A DNA stretch of 64,000 nt from Heterobasidion occidentale (GCA_039111635.1 JBCAQO010000005.1:1798001-1862000), one strand, 5' to 3'; counted from the first letter of the stretch, positions 32,854 to 45,512 are shown. Notes: a model not told the origin generated them from the letters alone. Translations and numbers: made by a program.

Positions 32854-34524
32854 CTATACAAGTCTTCGGCGCTTGGCGGGTGCACCGATGGTGGGGGCAG
32901 GTCTCCTCAGGTGGACTTCGTCGAAGGTGGGGATGTTTCGAGCGGGGTATCCGGTCCAGTTCGCGGTGTCGATTAAATGATCCAACGCCTGCTTGTGGTA
33001 TCCGTATTCTTCAGCCGTCCTATCCATCTGTAGACGAAGGGCCGGGACTGCATGCGATGCCTGTCATAGTCTTGAAGAAAGCCGCGCGCCGTAACGTCCG
33101 TTCTCTGGCGAATGCCCGTGATTGGACATCCCACGACGAGATGGCCGGCGCGTCCACATTCCCAGCAGTTACGAGTGGCGGGGTCGGTGGGTGGAGAAGG
33201 CGGGAGAGTAGGCGGGTTAGGCCAGATGTTTTCGGAGTCCAGTGCGTCTGCAGGCCATCCTTCTTCAGTTGCGACAGGAACGTCCGGCGACTGGGGGAGG
33301 CTTCGTCGACAATGATAGGAGCGGTGATGTTGTCGCCGAGTAGGGGGGGGATGGGGGACACAGCAGGGGGTGACGGGGGTGGTACCGGTAGCGGCCGAAG
33401 TACCTGGCGATCCGGACGACTTGTTCGGGGTCGTAAGGGGGACTGGTGGGTCGCGTGAATTCGGCGGTCTCCTCGTCGGTGGGCTGAAAGGGGTTTACCG
33501 CCGGGAGATCGGACTCGGCATTGACCGGGGGATCGACTGTCATGGGTTCCTCAGCGTCGATCTGGTGAAACCCCTGTTCCTGCATATCCGGTTTGGTCAT
33601 AACCCAGGGCCTAACGTTATCCTCCGGGGTACATCCGCCAGGCCAGTAGCACGCAATGGGGTGAACCCCTCGACTGTTAAGCGGGAAGGAGTGGGTCGGC
33701 AGTAGCCCTTTAGGGACATACTCTTCGATCTCCAGACGTGCTCCATTATGTCCTGCGAATCGGAACCAGCGGATCGTGTTTTCCTTGTAGCGGATTCGAG
33801 CCAGTACGTCGAGCCAGGCGGGTATGGAGTGCGCCTGTATGAGGATGGAGCTGGTGGTAAATATCCCTCCCAGTCGGAAATTGACCATGTCGTTGCGGAT
33901 GGCGGGGAGATTGATCAACCCTTTCATGCGGTAGGAGGTGACGGTGAGGTTGGCGAGGAGGATGGCTTGGGTCTGATTGAGTGGTCCAGAGAAAACCTGA
34001 TAGGCTTGCGCCCAGACTGCCTGCTGTAAATAGAAAAGGAATGCACGAGGGTTCCTCAAGCCAGGCTGGTTCAGAATGATAGGGGCTTCATCCTCGGCGA
34101 GTGTGAGGTGGTAGATGCTATTATTCGTCGTTAGGTCCTGGTAGAGACGGATGTCGTGAAGGGGATTGGGTATGGCGCGGATTCGGATGCGAGGGTTTTC
34201 GTTGTGAATGGCGAAAGCCAACGGAGGAACGGCGATGTGGGGGTTTGGCATTTCAGCCGGGAAACGGGGAATAACAAACTCAGTAAGGGGATCCGCGACC
34301 GGGACGCCTTCCGAGGGGATGTCATCCTCGCTGTCGTAATCCGAGTCAGTGTCGTCAACGAGCGTAGGCGTGGTAGTGGGCGGGGAGATGGTGCGAAGGA
34401 TGAAGGGGTTGGGGGAGGAGGTGTTGGAGGCGTGAGGGGAAGTGGTAGCGGAAGACATTCTGATGTTGCTAAGAATATAGCGGGGGGAGTTGTGTAAGAA
34501 GAGGTGAGTGGGGGCAAAGGACAT
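32854..34524 (-). CDS. Extra Gag-like gene with CCHC zinc knuckle (ORF3) between integrase and 3' LTR
   Basis: A 419-codon frame starts at 34524 (MSFAPTHLFLHNSPRY; a second Met in better context is 22 codons on) and stops at 33265. The N-terminus is Ser/Thr/Pro-rich and acidic (DDTDSDYDSEDDIPSEG). The middle is a folded-looking, Gag-capsid-like helical stretch (FLFYLQQAVWAQAYQVFSG, NLPAIRNDMVNFRLGG). After a C-run near 33345 the coding potential moves to other frames. It continues through NCWECGRAGHLVVGCP, a perfect CX2CX4HX4C nucleic-acid-binding knuckle at 33167-33126, and then RTAEEYGYHKQALDHLID, to a basic end PAKRRRLV with a stop at 32854, eleven bases before the LTR. At least three one-base shifts are needed to join the parts. 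The protein is not one I recognise; the element already has a normal Gag, so this is a second one or an accessory nucleocapsid-like protein. Confidence 0.62.
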
Positions 34525-34577
34525 TCGAGTTATAGCTGGGATGCTGAGGAATGTCTCTGTTCGATACAGGGTGTCTT

Positions 34578-34960
34578 TTATACGACGGAGGAGACGCCAA
34601 TGGTGGCAGCCGCGTGAACGGATCCGAGGACAAGGGCGATGGCGATGGAGACGGCGGTGAGAGCAAGAGTCGCGACGACGGTATAAACGGCTACTGTAGA
34701 CAGAGTGGGGTCGAAAGGGGTCATCGACGTTTGCCTGGCCATGCCAATCCTCGGTTGGTCTGCTTTTGTAGCTCCTGGTATGCTTGAGTCCGCCAATTAG
34801 AGTTGTCCGATCGCTTCTGCTGTGGCTTTGATCGAGACGAATCTATATTGGGCTTCTTTAGCTGCGCTTCTCGATCGTTGATCGCCGGTGGTGGCACTTT
34901 TGATCGAGGAACCAGGGGCGGCCTCTTTAGCTGCGTCATTCGTTTGTTGATCTCTTCCAT
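34578..34960 (-). other. Two small open frames between integrase and ORF3
   Basis: 34960-34721 encodes 79 residues rich in Lys/Arg/Gln (MEEINKRMTQLKRPPLVPRS...), starting just past the pol stop. 34796-34578 encodes 72 residues with one strongly hydrophobic segment (VAVYTVVATLALTAVSIAIA) that could span a membrane. They overlap in different frames and either could be a leader of ORF3 or meaningless. I see no homology. Confidence 0.3.
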
Positions 34961-34974
34961 GATCTGGGGGATAG

Positions 34975-37110
34975 CTAATCCTGTAGCGAGAAGCTTCTTT
35001 CCGATCGGATGCTTCTCGAGCTCTTTCTGATTTGATCTTCTTCGGCTACTCTGTTGAGTTCTAATTCGATCACCAGGGCCAGAATGGAGGCTTCCATTCC
35101 TTTGACTGCCCGAGGGTGCCGGCGGTAGAAATCCTTTATGGCTTCTTGTGCGTTAGTGACGTTTGCCGCGGCTTCCCAAGAGTTGTCCGATTCCGGGTAG
35201 CCTTTCCATTTGATCAGGTACTGCAGGATCTTCCATCGTCCGAAGCGCCTAGCTCCGACAATGGCTTCGACTTCGAATTCTTCTTGCCCTTCGATCAGGT
35301 CCGGAGCCGGTTTAGGGTAGTTCGGGCCATAGACTTCGTTTTCCTTGTAGGGCGTGAGTCGACTAGCATGGAAGACGTCGTGAATGCGCTTCCAGCTGTT
35401 GGGCAGTTTCAACCTGAAGTTGACATTTCCTATGGTGTCAGTGATTTCAAATGGCCCAAAGCGTTTGGGTCTCAGTTTCTCTGATGGGTGATCGGTGTGG
35501 ATGTTCTTCCCATCAAGCCATACTTGATCTCCTTTCTTGAAAGGTGGCAGGTCCGTTCCGAAACGGTCGTGCTGGATCCTCATGGCTTCGGCTGCAATTT
35601 CGAGGCTGGCTTGTGCTTCCTTCCTAGCACGTTGCAGAGCTTCGAGGCGAGCGTCGGCGGTGGGGACATTCGTGTTTCCGATGATGGCTGGGTAAGCCCG
35701 TGGTTGATATCCGTGGAGAAGTTCAAATGGTGACTTCTGCGTGGCTGAGTGCTGATGGGTGTTGTGGGCATATTCCGCATAAGGGATTAATCCGGCCCAA
35801 TCGTCTTGTGAAGAGCTGCAGAAAGCTCTGAGGTATTGTTCTAATTCCTGATTCATTCGTTCAGTAGCACCGTCTGTCTGTGGGTGATAGGCTGTGCTTA
35901 AAGCAGATTTGATTCCTAATTCTTTGAGCAGGGCTTGCGCTACTTTTGAAGCGAATTGAGTTCCTCTATCAGATATGATTTTATCTGGCAGCCCATAGCG
36001 TCTCCAGGTGTTTTCTAACAAGATTTTGGCCGTTCCATCAGAGTCGATAGTCTTTAGGCATGGTGTTATTACTGCCGTTTTGGTGAATCGATCGGTTACT
36101 ACGTGTAGTGAGTCGTATCCGTTTGATTCTGGTAGATCTGTAATAAAATCCATGGTTATTGTTCCGAAGGGTCGATCTGGGATTTCTGTCGGTTGTAGGG
36201 GTACCATGGTAGGATGTGTGTCGTTCTTGGTGGATTGACAGATGGCGCATCCTTCCACATATTGGTGAACTGTGTTTGATATTCCTGGCCAAGTAAATTC
36301 TTGTCCGACTAAGGCTAGAGTTCCTCTTTGTCCTGGATGTCCTGCTGCTAGATTGTCATGGTTTAGTTTGATGATATCTTGACGAAGTTGTTCGTTTCGA
36401 GGAACGTATATCTTTCCTCGATGAAGGACCAATCCTTCTTCTTTGTTCCATTCTTGTAAACCTTTCTTCATGTTTCGAGGTCCTAAGGTTTTAATCTTGG
36501 CTAAGGTTTCTAATAGCCATTCGTCTTTCCTGTTTTCTTCAATGATTCGTTTCCGGAGGTCTTCATCTATTATGGTAACGCCTCCTCTTCCAGTTGCCCT
36601 AATGTGAAGTATTTGATGAGGGTCCCAACTGTTGTCTGTATTAATGGCATTGATTTCTGCAAAAGGTCTTCGGATCTTTTCTGTGTTATTGAAAAGTTTG
36701 GGCTCCAAGAGCGTTTCGCCTGAATTGTCAAATTCCACCCCCTTTTTATGGTCTGGACGCCGTGACAGACCGTCGGATTTATTAGTGACTCCTGCCTTGT
36801 GCGTCAACTTGTAGTCGAAACGCGAGAGGTAGAGTGACCATCGTGCTTGTCGACGGTTTAATTTCTGGCTTGAACGGAACCATTCGAGGTTCTTGTGGTC
36901 CGTCCAAACGTCTACCGGGTGGTCGGCGCCCTCCAGATAGTGTCGCCAAGCTTCAAAAGCTCGAACGACCGCCAGCAACTCTTTATCATAGATTGGGTAG
37001 TTGCGTTCCGTTGGTGAGAGCGACTTGGAAATATAAGCACATGGTGCCATTTTCCATCTTTGGCGACTTGTGATAAAACTGCTCCGGTGGCGAAGTCGGA
37101 AGCGTCGCAT
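34975..37110 (-). CDS. Retrotransposon Pol: RNase H, integrase and chromodomain
   Basis: 711 codons. RNase H: ERNYPIYDKELLAVVRAFEA and VDVWTDHKNLEWF. Integrase zinc finger: NHDNLAAGHPGQRG with VEGCAICQSTK. DDE core: FGTITMDFITDLPES (D1), DKIISDRGTQFASKVAQAL (D2) and TDGATERMNQELEQYLRAF (E). Then the GPY/F-like region KLRPKRFGPFEITDTIGNV and a C-terminal chromodomain (AIVGARRFGRWKILQYLIKW, KGYPESDNSWEAA), which identifies a chromovirus-type Ty3/Gypsy element and would target integration to modified chromatin. The frame begins inside RNase H; the link to the reverse transcriptase needs a one-base shift around 37050. Confidence 0.95.
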   Translation of the reverse strand: MRRFRLRHRSSFITSRQRWKMAPCAYISKSLSPTERNYPIYDKELLAVVRAFEAWRHYLEGADHPVDVWTDHKNLEWFRSSQKLNRRQARWSLYLSRFDYKLTHKAGVTNKSDGLSRRPDHKKGVEFDNSGETLLEPKLFNNTEKIRRPFAEINAINTDNSWDPHQILHIRATGRGGVTIIDEDLRKRIIEENRKDEWLLETLAKIKTLGPRNMKKGLQEWNKEEGLVLHRGKIYVPRNEQLRQDIIKLNHDNLAAGHPGQRGTLALVGQEFTWPGISNTVHQYVEGCAICQSTKNDTHPTMVPLQPTEIPDRPFGTITMDFITDLPESNGYDSLHVVTDRFTKTAVITPCLKTIDSDGTAKILLENTWRRYGLPDKIISDRGTQFASKVAQALLKELGIKSALSTAYHPQTDGATERMNQELEQYLRAFCSSSQDDWAGLIPYAEYAHNTHQHSATQKSPFELLHGYQPRAYPAIIGNTNVPTADARLEALQRARKEAQASLEIAAEAMRIQHDRFGTDLPPFKKGDQVWLDGKNIHTDHPSEKLRPKRFGPFEITDTIGNVNFRLKLPNSWKRIHDVFHASRLTPYKENEVYGPNYPKPAPDLIEGQEEFEVEAIVGARRFGRWKILQYLIKWKGYPESDNSWEAAANVTNAQEAIKDFYRRHPRAVKGMEASILALVIELELNRVAEEDQIRKSSRSIRSERSFSLQD

Positions 37111-37904
37111 TCAATGCGAAACGGGTTCCTTGTGTCTGGCATAACGAGCACCGGAGATTCTGTAAATATTCGTTTTAGCGTTTGAAACGCTTCTTCGCAT
37201 GCTGGTGTCCAATCCCAGGTGCGTTCCTTCTGTGTTAGCTCAAATAGCGGTCGTGCTATTTTTGAGTAGTCTTTGATAAACCTGCGATAAAAGTTGCAAA
37301 ACCCTAAAAATGATTGCACTTCTTTGACTTTTCCCGGAGTTGGCCAGTCCATAATGCCGGCCACTTTAATCGGGTCCATTTCCAGATGTCCGTGTGATAT
37401 AACATATCCAAGGTAGTCGATTTTCTTTTTGTGGAAGTGGCATTTCGAGGGTTGTAGGTACAGATCGTTGTCCTGTAAGATCTGTAAAACCTTTCGAACT
37501 GTCTTGATGTGATCGTCCATCGTTTTAGAGAATACTAGGATGTCGTCCATATAGATTGCCACTAATCCGGCGTAGATGAGGTCTTTGAAGAGGGCGTTCA
37601 TCATAGTTTGGAATGTTGCCGGCGAGTTGGTTAATCCAAAGAACATCACCAGAGGTTCATACATTCCTAAATTGGTGACGAACGCGGCTAGTTTCTCGCT
37701 TCCTTCCTTCATGCGTACGTTGTTATATCCTGTATCGACATCCATTAGTGAAAAGTATACGGCTTCGGCTAGAAGGTCCAGTAATTCTTGAATGATCGGC
37801 AAAGGGTACTTGTTCTTGATTGTTATTTCATTGAGTTTGCGATAATCCATTACTGGTCGTAGTTTCCCGTTCTTTTTCTTGATGAAGAAGAATGGGGATG
37901 CCAT
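36912..37904 (-). CDS. Retrotransposon Pol: reverse transcriptase
   Basis: 330 codons with RT fingers/palm motifs: SPFFFIKKKNGKLRPVMDYR, LMDVDTGYNNVRM, FFGLTNSPATFQTMMNALF, catalytic AIYMDDILVFSKT (YMDD-type), LGYVISHGHLEMDP, GFCNFYRRFIKDYSKIA, and the start of RNase H (FRIECDASDFATGAVLSQVA). After about 37050 the frame is wrong, and the remaining RNase H continues in the overlapping integrase frame. Upstream, the join with the protease frame near 37930 is also out of phase. Confidence 0.93.
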   Translation of the reverse strand: MASPFFFIKKKNGKLRPVMDYRKLNEITIKNKYPLPIIQELLDLLAEAVYFSLMDVDTGYNNVRMKEGSEKLAAFVTNLGMYEPLVMFFGLTNSPATFQTMMNALFKDLIYAGLVAIYMDDILVFSKTMDDHIKTVRKVLQILQDNDLYLQPSKCHFHKKKIDYLGYVISHGHLEMDPIKVAGIMDWPTPGKVKEVQSFLGFCNFYRRFIKDYSKIARPLFELTQKERTWDWTPACEEAFQTLKRIFTESPVLVMPDTRNPFRIECDASDFATGAVLSQVAKDGKWHHVLIFPSRSHQRNATTQSMIKSCWRSFELLKLGDTIWRAPTTR

Positions 37905-37947
37905 GTGCGATTTGGATTCTCTGATGAATCCTTCTGGAGGTTTTCGT

Positions 37948-39111
37948 CTATGAATTTCTTGAGTTCCACTTGCTCTCCAGGCTAAGACTGTATAGCTTGG
38001 GTTTGAGCGAGTGATCCATTCCTTCCTTGATCTCTATTTTGTGATCCCAAGGTCGAGAGAGCGGTAGCTGTCCCTTTGGTCGACCTTCGAAAACCTTCCT
38101 ATAATTCCAGTATTCCTTCGGCACTATTTCTTCGAAGGATAGTTCGGGTTTCCCTTTGGCGGCTTCTTCTGCCAGTCTTTGTGAGTTGGTGTGCTTTGTT
38201 TGTTTTCCTGTCGGTGCTTTGACAGGTTTGCTTCCTTGAGCCGGTGTATTGGCATATGGAAGTTCCGTGGTTTCGACGCGATGTATGTCGACACCTTCTT
38301 CGGAGTCGTTGTATAATTCCAGTGCCTGTAATGTTCCCGTATCCAGGCATCTAACAAGATAGACTCCATCTTCTTCAAGATCCTTGGAGGGAAGTGCCGG
38401 AAGTCCGTCACCGTCCTCCGGAACGTCTTCTTCAGCCCATGTCGGAACCTTATAATTTTTGGTTCGGGCCTTCAGACATTCAGCATTCAACCTTCGAGTT
38501 GTGAACTCCGGACTTGTAGGTATTGTCCGCGGATGTGGTACTGTGGTGTTTCCCACTTTCCGGCCTAGTACTGCTTTTCCCGGCTTTTGCACTGGTATTG
38601 AGTAGTCGCCCGTTTGCGGTACTGTTTCCATGCGCCGTATGCTTGGTTTAGGACGTCCTGGTTTTCTTGTAGCTCTTTTAGCTTTTACCGGTCCTCCTTT
38701 TATTTGGCAGGAGGGCGGGCATCTGGTAAAGTGTAGCCCGTAGGCATGCCAGTCGACTTCTGGGTTATGTTCTAATAACCAGTCGGTTCCTAAAATGACG
38801 TCTTCTTTTCCTATTTCCGCAATATAGAATCTTGCTGATTCTGTATGCGACCCCCCTTTTTCGCCTAGAACCTGTAGTTTGAGGTTGGCGAATCGTGTAA
38901 TAGGTCCTCCCTTGAACTCGGTGTTCTGGACCGTACTGACTGGGATAGGGGTGGGGGTTTTGTGTGTAGTGATTCGATGTGCTTCTACGAAGCGAGGGTG
39001 CATGAAGATTCCGGTGGCTCCACTGTCCACTAGTGCCTGTGTAGCAGCTTTTCTATTCTTGCCTATGAGCATCGTTTCGAGTCGGAGGGATGGTGCACCA
39101 TGTGATTTCAT
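37948..39111 (-). CDS. Retrotransposon Pol: aspartic protease region
   Basis: 387 codons. The retropepsin motif is ATQALVDSGATGIFMHPRFV; IGKEDVILGTDWLLEHNPEVDW is the typical C-terminal part of the protease. A Lys/Arg/Pro-rich linker follows and then the conserved segment before the RT (VPKEYWNYRKVFEGRPKGQL and WDHKIEIKEG). The frame ends by a shift just before the RT. The first Met (39111) need not be the real start; translation could continue from Gag by frameshifting or readthrough. Confidence 0.9.
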   Translation of the reverse strand: MKSHGAPSLRLETMLIGKNRKAATQALVDSGATGIFMHPRFVEAHRITTHKTPTPIPVSTVQNTEFKGGPITRFANLKLQVLGEKGGSHTESARFYIAEIGKEDVILGTDWLLEHNPEVDWHAYGLHFTRCPPSCQIKGGPVKAKRATRKPGRPKPSIRRMETVPQTGDYSIPVQKPGKAVLGRKVGNTTVPHPRTIPTSPEFTTRRLNAECLKARTKNYKVPTWAEEDVPEDGDGLPALPSKDLEEDGVYLVRCLDTGTLQALELYNDSEEGVDIHRVETTELPYANTPAQGSKPVKAPTGKQTKHTNSQRLAEEAAKGKPELSFEEIVPKEYWNYRKVFEGRPKGQLPLSRPWDHKIEIKEGMDHSLKPKLYSLSLESKWNSRNS

Positions 39112-39232
39112 TTCCGAAGATACAATACATCTGGATGTCCATGCTCTTGGTCAGCATCTTTACTGGCCAGAGGAGCGTACCGATTTCCTGCAAGAATCCT
39201 TCTCTCCACATCCGCTGCCGATGGGAGAGGCC

Positions 39233-40470
39233 TTAAAAATTCTTCGAGTCGCTAAAGGCTCGAACTTCCTCGATTTCTTCCATGCTGAGTCCCATCATCA
39301 TCTGGCGGATGTGGTTGACTCTGTTTTTTCCTTCTTCGATGTCTTCATCGTCGAATTGTCCTTCGTCCATTTCTGCTTCGCGCACAGGTCTGCGACGAGG
39401 GGGCTGGAATCTTCTCTTGGGTCGAGAAGGACAGTTGCGCGCCATGTGCCCGGGTTTCTTGCAAAAGAAGCACTTTCCTTCTTTGGCAAGTCGATCTCTC
39501 TCCGCTGGGGTAAGCTTCTTGAAGCGAGTTCGGACAGCATCGGCCTCCATTTCCGCTGCGTCTACGTCCATAGGTTCGTATTGGGGCTCCCTATCGTGCC
39601 GTGGGGGTGCCCTTTCGTCGTAAAACGTACGCGGAGTGTAGATTTGGAATTTTCCTTTTCGGAGGTCGTATGCTCGGTCCCTTGCGATGCGCATCCTTTC
39701 GTGTTTCTTGGCCTTCTCGACTAGTTCTTCCCATGTCCCGTCTGTAGAGGGATCTTCATAAATTCCTTTTGCCAGCTCCCACTTGAGTCCTCGCAGGAAG
39801 TGGGTTTTCTTGGTTTCTCCGTCTACACCAGCAAGTGCCGCGAGCTGTTTCAAAACAGCTGAAGGTAGGTGTTAAACGATTCCTTTCCTTGATTGACTCG
39901 GGCCAGTTTGTCGCGAGCATCGGCTTCCTTGTTGAACTCCTCGAAGTCGGTGGCTATCTTTTTGCGGACAGATGTGAAGCCGACCGTGTCTGCCAAGTGT
40001 ATCTGTTCCAATCCTTCAGCGTGTTCCTGGCCTGAGTAAAGTTCTTGCCCATATCCCTGCTGAGCCTTCCTTCATGTACGATAGAGCGTAAGCGATTTTT
40101 GCGAATTCGTTCGCATAATCCTTCTTCCTAGCCAGGAACATCAGATCGATTTCGTGGAGGAATTGCTCGGTTCGTTTTCTGTTTCCACTGAAGGTGGTGG
40201 GTTTGGACATAGCTGGTCCCTTGGACTCATTACTTCCAGTATCTGCCGACATTGTATCGGGCGGGGCTCTGGATCGTCAGGTGGTTCCGGATTTCCACTT
40301 GGTGCTTCAAAATTACTCCGGTTCGGGGACAAACTCCGGTGTTGTGGCTCGGAAGTCTTCTTGGGGAGTGTTTCTTGTAAGGGGGATGCAGCGGGCGTGT
40401 TTCTTCTAGAGATTCGACTTCCACTGGCTGTGCTCTGGGTAGAGTATGTATGTGCGTCTTGGCGAGTCAC
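39233..40470 (-). pseudogene. Retrotransposon Gag, broken
   Basis: Three frames carry the parts. 40470-40141 encodes a Ser/Pro-rich N-terminus (PPDDPEPRPIQ). 40252-40016 encodes KPTTFSGNRKRTEQFLHEID and FAKIAYALSYMKEGSAGIWA. 39853-39233 encodes the capsid end (ETKKTHFLRGLKWELAKGIY) and the knuckle CFFCKKPGHMARNCPSRPKRR, with a clean CX2CX4HX4C. In between, ATDFEEFNKEADARDKLARV is readable in another frame near 39950. Single-base shifts separate them. A 148-codon frame at 40976-40530, reaching the gap, may be a further Gag leader or a 5' untranslated region. Confidence 0.8.
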
Positions 40471-41003
40471 GATGCCTATTTGCGGTGATTAGGCTTGTCG
40501 AAGGTCTTCTTGCGACGTAGTCCTCGACCTTAACAAGGTGAGGTCGGGGCGCTCCTGGGACTGTTTTTTCTGCCCAAGTGCGTATTCGTATCTGCTTTCT
40601 CCTCGTTTTGTGAAGAATCGGTGAGGATGCCCGCGTTAGTAGAAGTGTTTCTTCTTTCGTGTAATAAAGTTGTCTTTTGTCGACGTCTTCGGGTAAGCTC
40701 CCAGTTAGACTTCTGCTGGTCTGTTCTGTAGCCGGGAGGAATCCCGCTGCGGACTTCGTCCGTTGTTCTTATTCTTGAAGAAGAAGGGTACTCCTGTCTT
40801 CTTCCGGCCTGTAGTGCTTCTGTAAGTCTGGGTCCTTTGATAATTTCGTTGATGGAAATATCAATTGGTCGATGAGCTGGATGATCTCGGAGAATAGTGT
40901 GCCGAGATGAAGGTTCGGAGATGATAAGTGTTTGTGGCGAACTCTCCTCTTCTGACAATAAAAACGATCCCTTCAATTCTAGTTCGGACTGGCGGGGAGT
41001 TAG

Positions 41004-41103
41004 NNNNNNNNNNNNNNNNNNNNNNNNNNNNNNNNNNNNNNNNNNNNNNNNNNNNNNNNNNNNNNNNNNNNNNNNNNNNNNNNNNNNNNNNNNNNNNNNN
41101 NNN
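41004..41103. other. Assembly gap (100 N)
   Basis: Placeholder gap. It separates the 5' side of the Ty3/Gypsy element from a DEAH helicase that starts in mid-gene, so it must hide the 5' LTR and the 5' part of the helicase, or mark a misjoin. Confidence 0.98.
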
Positions 41104-43282
<2,179 letters not shown>

Positions 43283-43600
43283 CTCGCCGTGCACTCGTCT
43301 TGCGTTGCAAATGAGCAATACAGTGGTGTAAGCTGCCAATGCATGAACACATTCTGTTCACACCGACGTTATTCTTCTACCCTTGTTCGTTCCCACCTGC
43401 CTACAACTCACAGCCGGCGAAGTGCTGATTGAACATCGGGATTCAGTCATCCCGTGTGATGATTAGCTTCTCTTCCATTGAACTGCTTCTTCGGCATGAG
43501 ACGGTTTTAGTGAGGGATATATGAATGTCTGATTCCAACTGCGGGTTTAGAACGACCCGAGGCTCTGACCGTCCTTCTGCCATCTACCCCGTTCATATCC
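43283..43600. other. Intergenic, promoter of the epoxide hydrolase
   Basis: 318 bases between two tandem genes; no clear motif beyond a possible CT-rich leader. Confidence 0.4.
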
Positions 43601-45133
43601 ATGGCCAAAGCCTACAAGATCGCTGTTACTGACGAAGATCTTGCGTTGCTCAAGCGAAAGCTGGAGTTATCTCGGTTTCCGGACGAACTCGAACAGGCAG
43701 GCTGGGACTATGGTGCTCCCTTGACAGACATCAAACGGCTAGCAGCCAGGTGGAGGGAGGGTTATGACTGGAGGAAGTATGAGGCAGACTTGAATGTGCT
43801 CCCTATGTTCACGAGAGATATCGTCGTTGACGATCATGGCTCTATCAACGTTCACTATGTGCACCAACAAAGCATGGTCGAGGGTGCCATACCTCTCCTA
43901 TTCGTCCACGGATGTGCGTAACAGCAATTGCCCTCTTATCCTTTTTGTTGACGTGTACTGTACTTCAGGGCCCGGGAGCTTCATCGAAGTTCGAAAGATC
44001 CTTCCACTTCTAACAGCGTCGTCGCCTGATCACCCAAGCTTCCATGTAGTCGCCCTTAGCTTACCAGGCTATGCGTTTTCAGAGGCACCACGGAAAAAGG
44101 ATTCTCGGGCCCTCAGTATGCGGAGGTATGTCTTGGTTCGCGCAGACTGCTTGCTGCCGATTTATGATTGTGTAGCTGGGGCATAAGTTGATGCTTGCCC
44201 TTGGATACGAAGAGTATGTCACTCAAGGTGGGGATTGGGGGCACTTCGTGAGTTCGCCTGCAATACCTATCCACGTATACTAGTCCTGACCGACCAGCAT
44301 AGATAACTCAGATTATGGCGTTTACATATGGGCCCAAGAGCATCAAAGCTTGGCATACCAATCTCCCTTCGTAAGTCGACGGCCTCAGTATTCTATTGCT
44401 TGCTCAATTATGCACTCTATGTCCTCAGGGCATTGTCACCACCACGTCTATTTTCTAATCCTCGTGCTTTCCTATCTCATCTGTTTTCTCGCTACACGCC
44501 CCAGGAGCGCTTAGGTCTCCAACGTGTTGCATGGTTTCTATCAGATGGACAGGGATATATGCAACAGCAGTCGACGCAGCCGCAAACGCTTGGATATTCG
44601 CTCTCTGATTCTCCGATCGGCCTCCTAGCCTGGATATACGAAAAACTAGTGACTTGGACAGATGCTTACCAGTGGGAGGATGACGAAGGTAAGAATACAG
44701 CACTTCCTCCAAACAATGCAAACAATGATGTGTTTGGCCAGTGCTCACATGGGTCTCTATCTACTGGTTCTCCCGTGCTGGGCCGACCGCGGCGATCCGC
44801 ATTTATTATGAGGTCGTCAAAACCGGAGGATTTCTGGCCCCGCCTCGTCCTACGATCCCTATGGGTGTTTCTTATTTCCCAAAGGAGCTTTTTCCAGCGC
44901 CCCGAACGTCAGTCGTCCTTTCTCCCTCTGAAATTCGTCTGATCAAAAACCACACCGTCCTTGTGAACAGATGGCTGCGCATCATCGGGAACCCCGTCTT
45001 TGTAGCTTCGCATTCTGAAGGCGGCCATTTCGCCGCATATGAGAGGCCGAATGAACTAGTGGGTGACCTGCGCAAGATGTATGCGCGTGGCGGGCCGGCA
45101 TATGGCGCTGTTCAGGGCAAAGATGGTTATTGA
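43601..45133 (+). CDS. Epoxide hydrolase, microsomal/juvenile-hormone type (EHN domain)
   Basis: Alpha/beta-hydrolase that opens epoxides to diols; it is a typical partner of P450s in detoxification. Exons: 43601-43913, 43969-44125, 44176-44247, 44303-44370, 44429-44688, 44742-44907 and 44971-45133. The N-terminal EHN domain reads [20 protein letters not shown] and [20 protein letters not shown]. Core: oxyanion-hole HGWPGSF, nucleophile Asp in [10 protein letters not shown], and catalytic His in [12 protein letters not shown]. The cap region contains [20 protein letters not shown] and [17 protein letters not shown]. In exon 2 a base is missing after the A-run at about 44097: the frame reads KKDSRAL whereas the family sequence (GFSGPQYAE) lies in the next frame; adding one base makes all exon phases agree. 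The usual N-terminal membrane anchor is not seen. Confidence 0.9.
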
Positions 45134-45512
45134 ACGCCCTTAACTCTTGAGAAGCGCGAGTAATCATCGGACTGCAGTCTGGATGACGTAGGTTCTTCAT
45201 TTTCGACTTGAGAGCCGATTGTACGAGTAGGCGACAGCGTTCACTCCACCAAGGACAGGGCTTGAGCTTCAGATCTTAACGTATCATCAAATGACAAGAA
45301 TTTGCTTCTGACCCATCATTGAATTCATCAAACGCCCCAACCACACACTACAACAATGTCACAACAAAAATTAGATGCAAAGATACGAGGCCCGCCAGAT
45401 GCCGAAAGGTATGAACAAGGATAATATTGATAAGAATCAAGGGTAAGGAAGAAAGTCCACGCAAATAAAATTCGAACCAATGTTGAAAAATCACAGGTGT
45501 CAAAGGAGATAC
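45134..45512. other. Intergenic between convergent genes
   Basis: Between the 3' ends of the epoxide hydrolase and the Cep57-like gene; AT-richer, nothing recognised. Confidence 0.5.

Larger units (their letters stand above)
32040..41003 (-). mobile_element. Ty3/Gypsy (chromovirus-type) LTR retrotransposon with an extra 3' Gag-like gene
   Basis: Order on the minus strand: Gag (about 40470-39233), protease (39111-37948), reverse transcriptase (37904-36912), RNase H, integrase and chromodomain (37110-34975), an extra gene (34524-32854), a polypurine tract and the 3' LTR (32842 to about 32040). The 5' LTR is not visible; it should lie in or next to the 100-N gap at 41004. Internal frames are broken several times by single-base shifts, so it is either decayed or imperfectly assembled. 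It sits beside, or inside, the Helitron. Confidence 0.88.

Noticed and set aside
32880..33458. 192-codon plus-strand frame
   Set aside because: Antisense to the zinc-knuckle end of the retrotransposon ORF3; Gly/Arg-rich shadow.
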